A DNA stretch of 64,000 bases from Verrucomicrobiales bacterium (GCA_002721895.1 PBLV01000048.1:1-64000), one strand, 5' to 3'. Shown: positions 17,568 through 27,251, counted from the stretch's first letter. A program made the numbers and translations. The notes: generated by a model not told the origin, from the sequence alone.

Positions 17568-18091
17568 ACGCCACCCACCCCAGTGCCGTCCCCGCTAAGC
17601 TGCTCGACATTAAGCCGCCCATCGAGAATTCCGACCCGTGGTCATGGCTCCCTTGGGCGTTTGCCTTGGCTGTCCTGCTGGCCTTCCTTGTGGCGGGCTT
17701 ATTGTGGGTCTACCGCCGCACCGGGGAAACCCCACCCGGCGAACCTCCCCATATCGAAGCCATGCGAAAGCTCTCGGAATGCAAAAAACTCATTGGCGAA
17801 CCCGCAACGGTCTGCGCACTGTTGTCGGACACCATTCGCGTTTATCTCGCGGAAAAATTCACTCTTCAGGCCTCCGAGCGCACCACCGATGAAATCCTTG
17901 ATCACCTGAGAACCTGCACCCTGCTCAACAAGGAGGAACTGGGATTGGCCGAGGATTTCCTCAGGGAATGCGACGACGCTAAGTTCGCCGGCACCGATCC
18001 TTCAGGAGAAGACATGGCGAAGCTTCATGAGATGGCCGACCGACTGGTTCACGTCACCGCCTTTAAACCCGCCCCGCCAAAGTCCACGTGA
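17564..18091 (+). CDS. DUF4381-like single-pass membrane protein
   Basis: The 175-residue protein has one membrane segment near residues 26-50 (SWLPWAFALAVLLAFLVAGL) and a cytoplasmic helical domain. Proteins of this form (proline-rich start, Trp-rich membrane entry, helical tail) commonly follow DUF58 genes in Bat operons and are called DUF4381. The assignment rests mainly on position and topology. Its function is unknown. It overlaps its neighbours by 4 bp on both sides, using GTGA at the 3' end. Confidence 0.65.
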   Translation: MNATHPSAVPAKLLDIKPPIENSDPWSWLPWAFALAVLLAFLVAGLLWVYRRTGETPPGEPPHIEAMRKLSECKKLIGEPATVCALLSDTIRVYLAEKFTLQASERTTDEILDHLRTCTLLNKEELGLAEDFLRECDDAKFAGTDPSGEDMAKLHEMADRLVHVTAFKPAPPKST

Positions 18092-19179
18092 GAACCCACG
18101 CGACACGCTGGCTGATCATCGCCATGCTCTGGCTGACGCCGGTGTTCATCGGTTGGGCCATTGTGCGCGCGCGCGACATCTCCTTCCGCGACCCTTGGTT
18201 CCTATCGCTGCTCATTTTGCTTCCCATTGGCGCGTGGTTGCGAGGCCGCCAAGGAGCCCCCGCCGCCCTGCTTTATTCCTCCGTGGCATTGGTCCGCCAG
18301 TTCACACGAGATGCGCCATCACGCGCCGGATTGATCCTGAATTCCCTGCGCTGGCTCGCTCTCGCTCTGTTCATCACCGCCATGGCCCGCCCCCAAACTG
18401 AGTTGGGCGAAAGCCGAAAGGAACCCAGTGGCATCGACATCGTGCTCGCTATCGATCTCTCCGACAGCATGTTGGCGGACGACATCAAACCCAGCCGCAT
18501 CGACCTCTCCAAGGAAGTTCTGGGCGACTTCGTGGGCAACCGGCCCAATGACCGCATTGGACTGATCGCGTTTTCCGGCATCGCCGCCATCGCCTGCCCG
18601 CTCACGCTGGATCACAAGTATCTCCAGAGCAACCTCGCCCGGCTTTCCATCGAGACCTTCAACCGTGGCGACGAGGAAGGCACGGCCATTGGCTCGGGCA
18701 TTATGGGTGCCATCAACCGGCTGGTTGAACTGAAAAAATCCAAGAGCAAGATCATCATCCTCATGACCGATGGCCAAAACAACGCCGGCAAGATCCCTCC
18801 CATCCAAGCCGCCGAAGTCGCCCGCACCCTGGGCATCAAGGTCTACACCATCGGCGTGGGCAAGAAAGGCACCAACCGTTTGCCCCGGCCCAGCCCCTTT
18901 GCTCCAGGTGGTGTGGTTTACGTTCCCCTGAATGTAGAGATCGACGAGGAGACATTGCAAAAAGTGGCGACGAAAACGGGCGGCAAATATTATCGAGCCC
19001 AGAACGCCGACACCCTCAAGCGTGTCTACAACGAAATTGACCAACTCGAAACCACGGAGCGCGACCCCAAGCGCTTCAAGGTTTACCGCGATTTTTTCCA
19101 GTCTGTCATCCTGGCCGGACTGCTTGTCCTGATGCTTGAAATTGCGCTGGCTCACACCGTTTTAAGGAGGATCCCGTGA
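18088..19179 (+). CDS. batA: BatA-type von Willebrand factor A membrane protein
   Basis: The 363-residue protein starts with GTG at 18088, overlapping the previous stop. N-terminal membrane segments (about residues 8-28, 39-52 and 85-99) precede a VWA domain with an intact metal-binding motif DLSDS (residues 123-127), then FSGIAAIACPLT and MTDGQNNAGKIPP. A last membrane helix follows near 333-355. This is the topology of BatA, with the VWA domain outside the cytoplasm between membrane anchors. Bat proteins are linked to oxidative-stress tolerance and envelope integrity, but their mechanism is not settled. Confidence 0.88.
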   Translation: MRTHATRWLIIAMLWLTPVFIGWAIVRARDISFRDPWFLSLLILLPIGAWLRGRQGAPAALLYSSVALVRQFTRDAPSRAGLILNSLRWLALALFITAMARPQTELGESRKEPSGIDIVLAIDLSDSMLADDIKPSRIDLSKEVLGDFVGNRPNDRIGLIAFSGIAAIACPLTLDHKYLQSNLARLSIETFNRGDEEGTAIGSGIMGAINRLVELKKSKSKIIILMTDGQNNAGKIPPIQAAEVARTLGIKVYTIGVGKKGTNRLPRPSPFAPGGVVYVPLNVEIDEETLQKVATKTGGKYYRAQNADTLKRVYNEIDQLETTERDPKRFKVYRDFFQSVILAGLLVLMLEIALAHTVLRRIP

Positions 19180-22100
19180 AGAAACCGTGGCAACCCATCG
19201 CGCTCTGGCTTGCGCTGCTGACGCCGGCACTCCTGGTACTCACCGCCGACCGCTGGCTGCCCATGTCCTGGCGCGATCCGGGCCAGTTTGCTTGGCTTGG
19301 CCTGCTCCCCGTATTGGGGCTCTTTTTCGCGTGGGCATTGCGCCGCCGCGAAAGCGTGATGGAAATGTTCGCACACGCCCGGCTACTTCCCGACCTCGCC
19401 TCCGGCATTGCCCCCGGCTGGCAATGGCTGCGCATGGGAATGGTGCTACTTGCCTTCACCGCAGTCGTCATGTCGCTGGCCCGTCCGCGCTGGGGATCGG
19501 AAACCATCAAAACCACCCAGAGCAACCTCGACATCATCCTCGCCATCGACACCTCCAAGAGCATGCTCGCCGGCGACCTTCAGCCCAGCCGCTTGGAACG
19601 CGTCAAGCTCGCCGCCAAGGAACTGAAAAAATTGATGCCCAGTGACCGGTTCGCCATCATGCCTTTTGCCGGCGCAGCGTTTCTTCAATGCCCGCTCACG
19701 AGCGAAGAGGGTATTTTTCGCCAAAACATCGAGGCCATTCGGGTGGGCGCCATTCCCGTGGAAGGCACCAGCCTCGCGCGCGTCATCGATGAGGCTGCCA
19801 AGGCGTTCGCCGACGATCCCACCCGCCAAAAGATCATCGTTCTTTTCACCGACGGGGAAGACCACGAAGGCGAGGCCGTGGAAATGGCCAAGCGCGTGAA
19901 GGGCGATGGCATCAAGATTTTCACCATTGGTGCCGGCAGTGCCGCGGGCGATGTCATAGCCGTGCGCCGGTGTCCGGCCTGCCACACGCACAACCCCGTG
20001 GCTCGCAAACATTGTATCACCTGCAATGCCAACCTCCCTGATGCGGACTATCTGCGGGACGAGAACGGCCAGCTTGTGCAATCCACCGTCAACGAAAAGC
20101 TGCTGCGCGAACTGGCGAGTGCCTCCGGGGAATTCTACCTCCCCCTGCGCGGCACACAAACCATGGCCACCCTGCATAAAAATGGACTGGCGCCGCTGGC
20201 CATGTCGGACGATACTGGCACTGTGGAGAAGGAAATTGCCCGCGAACAATTTCGCTGGCCGCTGGCTGCGGCGGTGCTGCTCTTGCTTGGTGAATTGTTC
20301 ATCCCCACCCGTCGGCGACTTGCCGGTGGTCCGGCTGTTCTGCTGGCCATATTGTTCATCCTGCCCATGGAGACGCAGGCCGGGCCATGGGATTGGCTGA
20401 GAAAAAAATTTAGCGGCACACCCGCGGAAAAACTGCCTGCCATCGACGATCGATCCTCCGATTCCCATGCCCAGCACTACAACCGTGGCATTCTGTTTTA
20501 CCGGCAAGCTGGCGAAAAGAAGGACACCCAAGACAAGCGAAATGACCTGAAGGAGGCCATCAACCATTTTGTGGCCGCACTGGACTCCGACGACTTGGTC
20601 CTCCAGCAAAAGGCTTTTTACAACTTGGGCAACGCCCACTTCCATCAAGGCCAGGCTCAGATTGCCGGAAAGAAGGATGCGTTCAAGATGCTTGGTGACT
20701 CGGCCCGCCAGCCGATCCAAGCCGCGCTGAAGGAGTTGATAGAGAGCAACAAGCTGACCGGGAACCAACTGAAGGAAGCCGAGCAATGGGCCGAATCCAA
20801 GACCCTCCTGCTTGCCCAACTCACCGCGGCCGTCCAGTTGATCCTTTCCACCCAGCCTGAAATCCTGAAGACCCGACCGAATGACCCGTGGCTGCTTGAA
20901 GAAATCCAATACGATCGAACACAAATGGAAACGGCCTTGTCCCTAGCCCTGTCTTCAGCCCGCCGCGAGGAAATTGCGCGCAACCTTACACAAAAAAAGG
21001 CCGCCGGCCGCATCCAGAATATCAAGCGACGCATCGCTCTCTGGGAGGATGCCACGGCACACCTAGCCGCCGCCGCCAAACTGGACCCCACCGATGCCGA
21101 CGCCGCTGCGAATCTTATATACGTCCGCACTCAGTTGAAGCGGGAGAAAGACAAGCTCGATAACCTCACCACGCGCATTCCCTTGGGCGGCATCAACCGA
21201 CTCAAGCAACAAGATGCCGTGGCTCTGGCCATATTTCCCCCTTCCAAGGAGAGCATGCCGGAGAAACCCTATTGGCGAATGCTGGTCTTTGATCAGTACG
21301 ACAATGGAGTTGGCAGCACCAGCTCTTCGTTGCTGTCGGCGAGCACTGCCTTGAAAAATGGCTCGCACATCTCTGATTTTGGCGGCCGAGCTCCGCCTCC
21401 CGATGAAAAAATGCCGGGGGAATGGAAATTCCATTTCGAGCCGCTGATCAGCAAGCATCTTCCCCTGCCCGGACCTTTCGAGAAAATCGTTGTGCCCGCC
21501 CGCCGAACTTACCGACACAACGACCCCACCCTCTTCACCCGACTGGAGGAACTGCCGGCCAAGCAAGTTCGCTACCGTGTGATGTTCCCCGCCGACACTC
21601 GCCGAATCGCCGCCGCGCCCCAAGATCTTCCCTTGGCCAGCGGCACCGCATTGAATGCCAGAACCTATCCCGGCACCACGCTGGCCCTCCACCTCTCTCC
21701 CGCGGAACGGCAACAGCTCAATGCCGTCGTCCGTCATCTCTCGGGCGGACAACCGCTTGCGGCAGAAGCCTTCACCGCCGCCGCAACGAAATACCTGCAG
21801 GACAATCACGCCTACACACGCGATTCCCGCATCGATCCCAGCTCCCGCAACGGCGATCCCGTTCTGCGATGGATGATCACCAACACTCCCGGCCATTGCG
21901 AATTTTTTGCCTATTCCTTCCAGATGCTCGCCCGGGCAGCCGGCCATCCCACCCGCGTGATCGGCGGATTGGCCGGCGCGGAATTCTCGCAAAAGGAAAA
22001 GCGCCACATCGCCAAACTCAGCGACCTGCACGCCTGGTGTGAGATTTTTGATGGCGACAAATGGGTGCGCGTAGACCCCACCCCTCCGGAGGAAAACCAA

Positions 22101-22415
22101 AACCAGGGCGAAGGCCAAGGGGAAGAACCCCAACAGCAGCCCTCTGAAACCAATCCGCAAGGAAACAATTCCCAGCCTAACGGCCAGCAACCTCAACCGC
22201 CCGACTCCAACCAGGAACTGGACAACTCCGGTGAGGAAGACCTCACCAATGACGGGGAAAACGGCGAGGAACAGGAAGGCAAGCTCTCCCATTCCGAGGC
22301 TTTGGAATTACTGGAAGCCGCGCGCGACCAGGAAAAGCCACTGCTCTTCGCTCCCGGCCGCGAGGAGTTTACGAATGAACGCCGCCCGGAATTCAAGCGG
22401 CGCAAGAACTGGTAG
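19176..22415 (+). CDS. BatB/BatC/transglutaminase fusion with an embedded zinc ribbon
   Basis: This 1079-residue protein starts at GTG 19176 (GTGA overlap with batA). Two or three membrane segments lead into a BatB-like VWA domain with MIDAS residues DTSKS (125-129) and LFTDGED (224-230). Within its last third is a four-cysteine knuckle, C266-x2-C269-x10-C280-x2-C283, not typical of BatB. A membrane segment near 355-390 is followed by BatC-like TPR repeats (about 425-640, with FYNLGNAHFHQGQ). Much later comes a transglutaminase-like domain with Cys908 (GHCEFFAYS), His952 (LHAWCEI) and Asp967 (RVDPTP). The tail is Gln/Asn/Glu/Pro-rich. Uninterrupted frame and operon position argue against assembly error. 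Three functions usually encoded separately are joined here. Confidence 0.88.
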   Translation: MKKPWQPIALWLALLTPALLVLTADRWLPMSWRDPGQFAWLGLLPVLGLFFAWALRRRESVMEMFAHARLLPDLASGIAPGWQWLRMGMVLLAFTAVVMSLARPRWGSETIKTTQSNLDIILAIDTSKSMLAGDLQPSRLERVKLAAKELKKLMPSDRFAIMPFAGAAFLQCPLTSEEGIFRQNIEAIRVGAIPVEGTSLARVIDEAAKAFADDPTRQKIIVLFTDGEDHEGEAVEMAKRVKGDGIKIFTIGAGSAAGDVIAVRRCPACHTHNPVARKHCITCNANLPDADYLRDENGQLVQSTVNEKLLRELASASGEFYLPLRGTQTMATLHKNGLAPLAMSDDTGTVEKEIAREQFRWPLAAAVLLLLGELFIPTRRRLAGGPAVLLAILFILPMETQAGPWDWLRKKFSGTPAEKLPAIDDRSSDSHAQHYNRGILFYRQAGEKKDTQDKRNDLKEAINHFVAALDSDDLVLQQKAFYNLGNAHFHQGQAQIAGKKDAFKMLGDSARQPIQAALKELIESNKLTGNQLKEAEQWAESKTLLLAQLTAAVQLILSTQPEILKTRPNDPWLLEEIQYDRTQMETALSLALSSARREEIARNLTQKKAAGRIQNIKRRIALWEDATAHLAAAAKLDPTDADAAANLIYVRTQLKREKDKLDNLTTRIPLGGINRLKQQDAVALAIFPPSKESMPEKPYWRMLVFDQYDNGVGSTSSSLLSASTALKNGSHISDFGGRAPPPDEKMPGEWKFHFEPLISKHLPLPGPFEKIVVPARRTYRHNDPTLFTRLEELPAKQVRYRVMFPADTRRIAAAPQDLPLASGTALNARTYPGTTLALHLSPAERQQLNAVVRHLSGGQPLAAEAFTAAATKYLQDNHAYTRDSRIDPSSRNGDPVLRWMITNTPGHCEFFAYSFQMLARAAGHPTRVIGGLAGAEFSQKEKRHIAKLSDLHAWCEIFDGDKWVRVDPTPPEENQNQGEGQGEEPQQQPSETNPQGNNSQPNGQQPQPPDSNQELDNSGEEDLTNDGENGEEQEGKLSHSEALELLEAARDQEKPLLFAPGREEFTNERRPEFKRRKNW

Positions 22416-22416
22416 C

Positions 22417-23853
22417 ATGATGCTATTAAAGCGCGCCATTCCCGCACTGCTCCTCTTGGCGCACGCTGCCCTGCAAGCCGCGCCCGACGGCATAGTCCAA
22501 CTCAAAGCCGTGCTCCCCACGCGCCCGGTTTTCCGCGGGGAAATGTTCGCTGTCGACCTGCAGATTCACTTCCTCGCCAATCGTGATCGTCGCATTGACT
22601 TCAACGAACTGCGCAACCACCCTCCCCGAGCGCGCACCGAGGGCATCCGCTTTCTCATCAACCGCCCCTACTTTTCGGAATCCCGCGGCTCCATTGGCGG
22701 ACGGCCCGTTGCCATTTACCACTACAAGCGAGCCGCGGTAGCCACGCGCACCGGTAAATTGGAGTTGGAATTCAACACCGAGTTGCTCGTGCAGGATTTC
22801 ACCGGCGGCATTCCCAAGAAGATCAAATACGAACTGGCCAGCGGCCCCATCCCACTGGACGTGCGGCCCCTACCAGTCGAGGGACGGCCTGCCCATTTCA
22901 CGGGCGCGGTTGGACAATTTGAATTGATCGTTCAGGCCGAAAAACAACGCGTCCGAGTAAACAACCCCGTTGAACTGATGGCCACCCTCCAAGGGACCGG
23001 CGCCTTGGACACCGTGCCCATGCCCGCGCCGGATAATGGCTGGGAAGGATTTCGCGTGGACCGGCTCACCCCCCGCCTAAGCGTGGGCACCATCGACCTC
23101 GAGGCCATGACCGCCCATTCCACCAAGCAGTACCGCGTCAACCTACTCCCGCTTCAGGCGGGCGCATCGGGCATCCCCCCGCTCCTGTTCAGTTTTTTCA
23201 ACCCCAGCACCCGCCAATATCAGGAACTTACTTCCGCCCGTCTTCCCCTCGTGGTTCATGGCGATGCACCGGTTGAATCCACCGTGCCCGAATCCGCCGT
23301 AAACATGACCGCCGAGCCAGAATCGGAACCGGAAAAACCCTACGCACAATGGCCGCATCCCGGACCCTTGGCTGCTCCTGCTCCGCCGCTTTTAACTCAG
23401 ACTTGGTTCTTGGCCGCCCAGTCCCTGCCCATGGCTGCCTGGCTGATTGCACTCACGTGGCGCAAGCGGCGGGACTACTACGATGCCCGGCCCCGCCTTG
23501 TCCGCAGGTTGCGCGTTGAAAAGGTTCTCCGCAAGGCCGCACCTCGACTGGAGAAACTGGCTCAGGGCGACAATGCGGCGGAGTTTTACGCCCAAGCCAC
23601 GGGCCTGCTACGCGAACGAATCGGCGAACGTCTGGACATTCCAGCCGGAGGCATCACCGAGGCGGTGCTCCGCGATGAATGGTCCGAACGATTGCCGCGT
23701 GAAGCCGCCCAAAAACTGGACGCCTTTTTTGCCACGGCCAACGCCGTCCGATTTGGCGCAGGCACACGATCGATCCCCGAAACCGCCCCGACCCAACTGC
23801 GCGAAATTCTCTCCGCGCTGGATCAACTGGAAACCCCCGTGGATGATGTTTAA
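22417..23853 (+). CDS. batD: BatD-like membrane protein
   Basis: About 478 residues from the ATG pair at 22417, one base beyond the previous stop; the open frame extends further upstream inside the fusion gene but lacks a plausible start there. A signal peptide (LLKRAIPALLLLAHAALQAAPDG) precedes beta-rich immunoglobulin-like regions typical of BatD. A membrane helix follows near residues 328-348, and the C-terminal tail is a cytoplasmic helical region. BatD is thought to be a periplasmic partner of BatA/BatB. Its stop overlaps the batE start. Confidence 0.8.
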   Translation: MMLLKRAIPALLLLAHAALQAAPDGIVQLKAVLPTRPVFRGEMFAVDLQIHFLANRDRRIDFNELRNHPPRARTEGIRFLINRPYFSESRGSIGGRPVAIYHYKRAAVATRTGKLELEFNTELLVQDFTGGIPKKIKYELASGPIPLDVRPLPVEGRPAHFTGAVGQFELIVQAEKQRVRVNNPVELMATLQGTGALDTVPMPAPDNGWEGFRVDRLTPRLSVGTIDLEAMTAHSTKQYRVNLLPLQAGASGIPPLLFSFFNPSTRQYQELTSARLPLVVHGDAPVESTVPESAVNMTAEPESEPEKPYAQWPHPGPLAAPAPPLLTQTWFLAAQSLPMAAWLIALTWRKRRDYYDARPRLVRRLRVEKVLRKAAPRLEKLAQGDNAAEFYAQATGLLRERIGERLDIPAGGITEAVLRDEWSERLPREAAQKLDAFFATANAVRFGAGTRSIPETAPTQLREILSALDQLETPVDDV

Positions 23854-24655
23854 AACGCTGTTTCCAATCCTGCTGGCCACAACCGCTTTGGCCGACAATG
23901 AAGAATCCTTCCAGAAAGGCAACCGCGCCTATGCGCTCGGCCAATATGAAAATGCTATTACCCATTACCGCCAACTAATCAAGGTTAACCGCACCTCAGC
24001 CGCCCTCCATTACAACCTAGCCAATGCACATCACCAGGTGAGCCGTGACCGCGATCATGGCACTGCCCTCGGGGCCACCCAGTTGGGGCAAGCCATCTAT
24101 CACTACCGTCTGGCCCGTCGGTTATCGCCCCGATCACGGGTTGTCACCGACCACCTGCAGCAGGCCCGCGAACGCGTTCATGGCCAGCCCCCCCGCGAGC
24201 CTGCCAGCCGTGTGCTGCTCGGTTTTTTAACACTCAACGAATGGGCCGCATTGGCGTCCGTGTGCCTGACAGTCTGGCTGAGCTTGATGACCGCAGGCTG
24301 CATTCGTCCGGCATGGAGGTCGGCTTGGCGATCCTGGTTGCCGCTGTTGGGTGGTGCGGCCCTTGGATTCTTGCTCCTAGCCGTGTTGGCATGGAGTACC
24401 CAATCCGCCGGCAACGAGGCTGTGGCCATTCGGGAAACACCTGTCTATAAGCGCCCCCTTGAACCCAGTGAAGTTCCGGCGGGCATTGACCACGCCGACC
24501 CCGACCCTTTGCGTGATGGTATTGAACTGGATATTCTGGAGCACCGCGAAGATGACTGGCTAAAGGTTGCCTTTGCCGATGGTGTCTTGCAGCGCTCAGG
24601 CTGGGTTCGAATGGGACCAGAAAGACGCCCGAATCTCCTGCTGTTCCCCCGTTGA
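23843..24655 (+). CDS. batE: BatE-like TPR and SH3 membrane protein
   Basis: About 270 residues from ATG ATG at 23843/23846, overlapping the batD stop. A signal peptide (FKTLFPILLATTALA) leads to TPR repeats (FQKGNRAYALGQYENAITHYRQLIKVN, then LHYNLANAHHQ). Two membrane helices (about residues 130-150 and 160-185) are followed by a bacterial SH3-type domain (IRETPVYKRPL, LDILEHREDDWLKVAF, GVLQRSGWV). This is the domain order of BatE. It is the last gene of the operon; no clear intrinsic terminator follows. Confidence 0.82.
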   Translation: MMFKTLFPILLATTALADNEESFQKGNRAYALGQYENAITHYRQLIKVNRTSAALHYNLANAHHQVSRDRDHGTALGATQLGQAIYHYRLARRLSPRSRVVTDHLQQARERVHGQPPREPASRVLLGFLTLNEWAALASVCLTVWLSLMTAGCIRPAWRSAWRSWLPLLGGAALGFLLLAVLAWSTQSAGNEAVAIRETPVYKRPLEPSEVPAGIDHADPDPLRDGIELDILEHREDDWLKVAFADGVLQRSGWVRMGPERRPNLLLFPR

Positions 24656-24757
24656 TTGATGTTCAAACGCGAATCGTGTCACGCCCGGAATGGCCCCTGA
24701 AAATTTTTGATTTGGGTTGACCAAACCCACCTGCCTGCCCAGCATTCCGGATCGCCT

Positions 24758-25723
24758 ATGAAACGGATCGCGCTGCTTCTAGTCTGTGCTTTTTCCCAAT
24801 CCGTGACCTTTGCTGGTGGCGGGGTTTCCATTGTCCAGGACAAGGGCAAGGTAGTCGTCAAGATAGACGGTAAGCTTTTCACCGAATACCATTATACCAA
24901 CGTGCCTAAGCCTGTGCTTTATCCGGTACGTTGGATTGATGGAACGGCCATGACCCGGCGATTCCCGATGGAGCCCCCAAAGCCGGGCGAGTCAAACGAC
25001 CACAAGCATCATCGCAGCCTCTGGTGGGGCCACCGCCACGTGAAAGGTGGGAAATCCGGCGGCGTACATGATTTCTGGGGAGAAAATTCCTCCAGCGGCA
25101 AGCAGGTGCAAACGAAGGTCGCCATCAAGGACAACAGCATCCAGTCCTGGAACAAGTGGGTGGGCAACAATGGCGAGACCGTTGCCACCGACAGCCGTAC
25201 GATCACGTTTCACGCGCGGAAAGCCGACCGCATGCTGGATTACTCCATTACCATCCATGCTTCCGAGGGCGACTTGGAGTTGCAGGACGACAAGGATGCC
25301 GGCATGTCCATCCGGGTACCCGACACCATGTGCGTCTCGCCCCATGGAACCTCCAAGGTCAAAGCCAAGGGCCACATGCTGAACAGCGAGGGCGTCAAGG
25401 ATGCCGCCTGCTGGGGAAAACGCGCCAAGTGGGTCAACTACCATGGCACTGTGGAAGGCAAGACGCTTGGCGTCACCATTTTTGACCACCCAGACAACCC
25501 CCGTCATCCTTCCAACTGGCACGCCCGCTCCTATGGCCTCTGCGCGGCAAACGTCTTTGGCAAACGCCATTTTGAACGGTTGCCAGACAAATCCGCGGGT
25601 AATATGAAACTGAAGCGCGGTGAAAGAGTTACTTTCAATTACCGGTTCGTTTGGCATGCCGGCCCGCCGGATGCCAAGCAGATTGAAGAACAATGGAAAA
25701 AATTCTCTGAAATCAAATTTTAA
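24758..25723 (+). CDS. Secreted DUF6807 (PmoA-like) protein
   Basis: About 321 residues from ATG 24758; an upstream TTG start would add 17 residues before an obvious signal peptide (KRIALLLVCAFSQSVTFAGG) and is rejected. Conserved stretches include FTEYHYTNVPKPVLYPV, DHKHHRSLWWGHRHVKGG with its histidine cluster, and FDHPDNPRHPSNWHARSYGL. These fit DUF6807, once misnamed PmoA (methane monooxygenase); it is not a methane oxidation gene. The family is abundant in Verrucomicrobiota and Planctomycetota beside Gfo/Idh oxidoreductases, which suggests a role in using carbohydrates, not proven. It is followed 12 bp later by such an oxidoreductase. Confidence 0.82.
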   Translation: MKRIALLLVCAFSQSVTFAGGGVSIVQDKGKVVVKIDGKLFTEYHYTNVPKPVLYPVRWIDGTAMTRRFPMEPPKPGESNDHKHHRSLWWGHRHVKGGKSGGVHDFWGENSSSGKQVQTKVAIKDNSIQSWNKWVGNNGETVATDSRTITFHARKADRMLDYSITIHASEGDLELQDDKDAGMSIRVPDTMCVSPHGTSKVKAKGHMLNSEGVKDAACWGKRAKWVNYHGTVEGKTLGVTIFDHPDNPRHPSNWHARSYGLCAANVFGKRHFERLPDKSAGNMKLKRGERVTFNYRFVWHAGPPDAKQIEEQWKKFSEIKF

Positions 25724-25735
25724 TAAATTAAGATC

Positions 25736-27202
25736 ATGGAAAAAAAATACAAAACCACCATCACCCGGCAGACTCGCCGGTCGTTCCTGAAGACATCACT
25801 CTACACGGGCGCGACCGTGAGTTGGACGGCCAAAAGTTGGGCCCAAGTGAAGGGTGCCAATGACACCTTGAACGCGGGAACCATCGGTTTCCGAGGACGC
25901 GGCAACAGCCACATCGGCTCCATCCGCAACATGCAAAAGGCCGAGAAAGGCGTCCGGCTCCATTCCCTTTGCGATGTAGACAAGGGCGTGCTTCAAGGCG
26001 GCGTGAACAGATATAAGGTCAAAGGCTTCACCGACCTGCGCAAGATGTTGGAAGACAAGGATCTCGACATCGTGACCATAGCCACGCCCAACCACTGGCA
26101 TGCATTGGCATCCATCTGGGCCATCCAAGCCGGCAAGGATGTCTATGTGGAAAAACCCGTCAGCCACAACGTGTGGGAGGGCCGCCAAATTGTGAATGCC
26201 GCGCGCAAATTCAAAAAGATTGTTCAAACCGGCACCCAGGCGCGTTCCAGCAAATGCATTCAGGACGCCGTTGAGTTTGTCCAGTCCGGCGCCTTGGGCA
26301 AGATCAAGGTATCGCGCGGCCTTTGCTACAAGCGCCGCCCCAGCATTGGGCTGACCACCGAGGACAATCCCATCCCGGACTCCGTGGAATATGACCTGTG
26401 GCTTGGCCCGGCACCGAAAAAGCCATTGAGCCGCAAGCGACTGCATTACGATTGGCACTGGATGTGGGACTACGGCAATGGTGACTTGGGTAACCAAGGC
26501 ATCCACCAGATGGATATCGCCCGCTGGTTCCTTGGCGACATGGAACTTTCACCACGTGTGTGGAGTGTCGGCGGACGCCTCGGCTACGAGGACGACGGCG
26601 AAACGGCAAACACGCAAGTAATTTACCATGACTACAAAACCGCGCCATTGATCTTTGAAGTGCGGGGCCTTGGCGTTGTGAAGGGTTCGGGCCAGCGCCC
26701 GACCTACCGCGGTGGCAGCGTGGCGGTGTTTGTTGAGTGCGAAAAGGGCTGGGTAGCCGTCCGCAACTATGGCTCCGTCCAAGTTTACGACAACGACAAT
26801 AAACAAATCAAAAACTTCGGTGGCGGCGGCGATCACTTCGGCAACTTCATCGAGGCCGTGCGCAGCCGCAAGCCATCGGATCTCAACGCGGAAATCCTGG
26901 AGGGCCATCTTTCCAGCGCGCTCTGCCACACCGGCAACATCTCCCACCGCGTCGGCAAGGGAGCCTCGGTGGAGGATATTCGGGAAACCATCAAGGGCGA
27001 CTTCGCTGCCACTGAGGCCGTGGACCGGATGATTGACCACTTGGCGGCGAAGAACGAGGTGGACCTAAAGGCCACGCCATTGACATTGGGTCCGGCGCTG
27101 ACCATGGACACCAAGAAGGAAACCTTCCCCGGCAATGCCGCGGCCAACAAGCTGCTCACGCGCGAATACCGCAAGCCATACGTTGTGCCGGACCTAGGCT
27201 AG
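25736..27202 (+). CDS. Tat-exported Gfo/Idh/MocA-family oxidoreductase
   Basis: The 488-residue protein begins with a twin-arginine signal (TRQTRRSFLKTSLYTGATVSW), so it should be exported folded with its cofactor. The Rossmann domain opens with TIGFRGRGNSHIGS and has the VATPNHWHA-like strand (IATPNHWHALAS) and VYVEKPVSHN, with the usual lysine. The C-terminal substrate domain (WHWMWDYGNGDLGNQGIHQMDIARW) matches bacteroidete and verrucomicrobial exported members. Its substrate is unknown, probably a sugar or sugar acid. It is the last gene before a strong terminator. Confidence 0.9.
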   Translation: MEKKYKTTITRQTRRSFLKTSLYTGATVSWTAKSWAQVKGANDTLNAGTIGFRGRGNSHIGSIRNMQKAEKGVRLHSLCDVDKGVLQGGVNRYKVKGFTDLRKMLEDKDLDIVTIATPNHWHALASIWAIQAGKDVYVEKPVSHNVWEGRQIVNAARKFKKIVQTGTQARSSKCIQDAVEFVQSGALGKIKVSRGLCYKRRPSIGLTTEDNPIPDSVEYDLWLGPAPKKPLSRKRLHYDWHWMWDYGNGDLGNQGIHQMDIARWFLGDMELSPRVWSVGGRLGYEDDGETANTQVIYHDYKTAPLIFEVRGLGVVKGSGQRPTYRGGSVAVFVECEKGWVAVRNYGSVQVYDNDNKQIKNFGGGGDHFGNFIEAVRSRKPSDLNAEILEGHLSSALCHTGNISHRVGKGASVEDIRETIKGDFAATEAVDRMIDHLAAKNEVDLKATPLTLGPALTMDTKKETFPGNAAANKLLTREYRKPYVVPDLG

Positions 27203-27223
27203 GCACTTGAATCACACCCTCCA

Positions 27224-27251
27224 AGCGCCGGATAATTCCGGCGCTTTTTTT
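27224..27251 (+). terminator. Intrinsic terminator after the Gfo/Idh gene
   Basis: AGCGCCGG (27224-27231) pairs perfectly with CCGGCGCT (27238-27245) around a six-base loop, followed by T residues to 27251. It closes the DUF6807-Gfo/Idh transcript. Confidence 0.85.

Noticed and set aside
24713..24729. Hairpin TGGGTT/AACCCA before the DUF6807 gene as a terminator of the Bat operon
   Set aside because: Only six pairs and no T-tract on either side.
24758..25723. Methane monooxygenase subunit (PmoA)
   Set aside because: The DUF6807 family was once labelled PmoA; this protein is soluble, with a signal peptide and no multi-helix membrane part.
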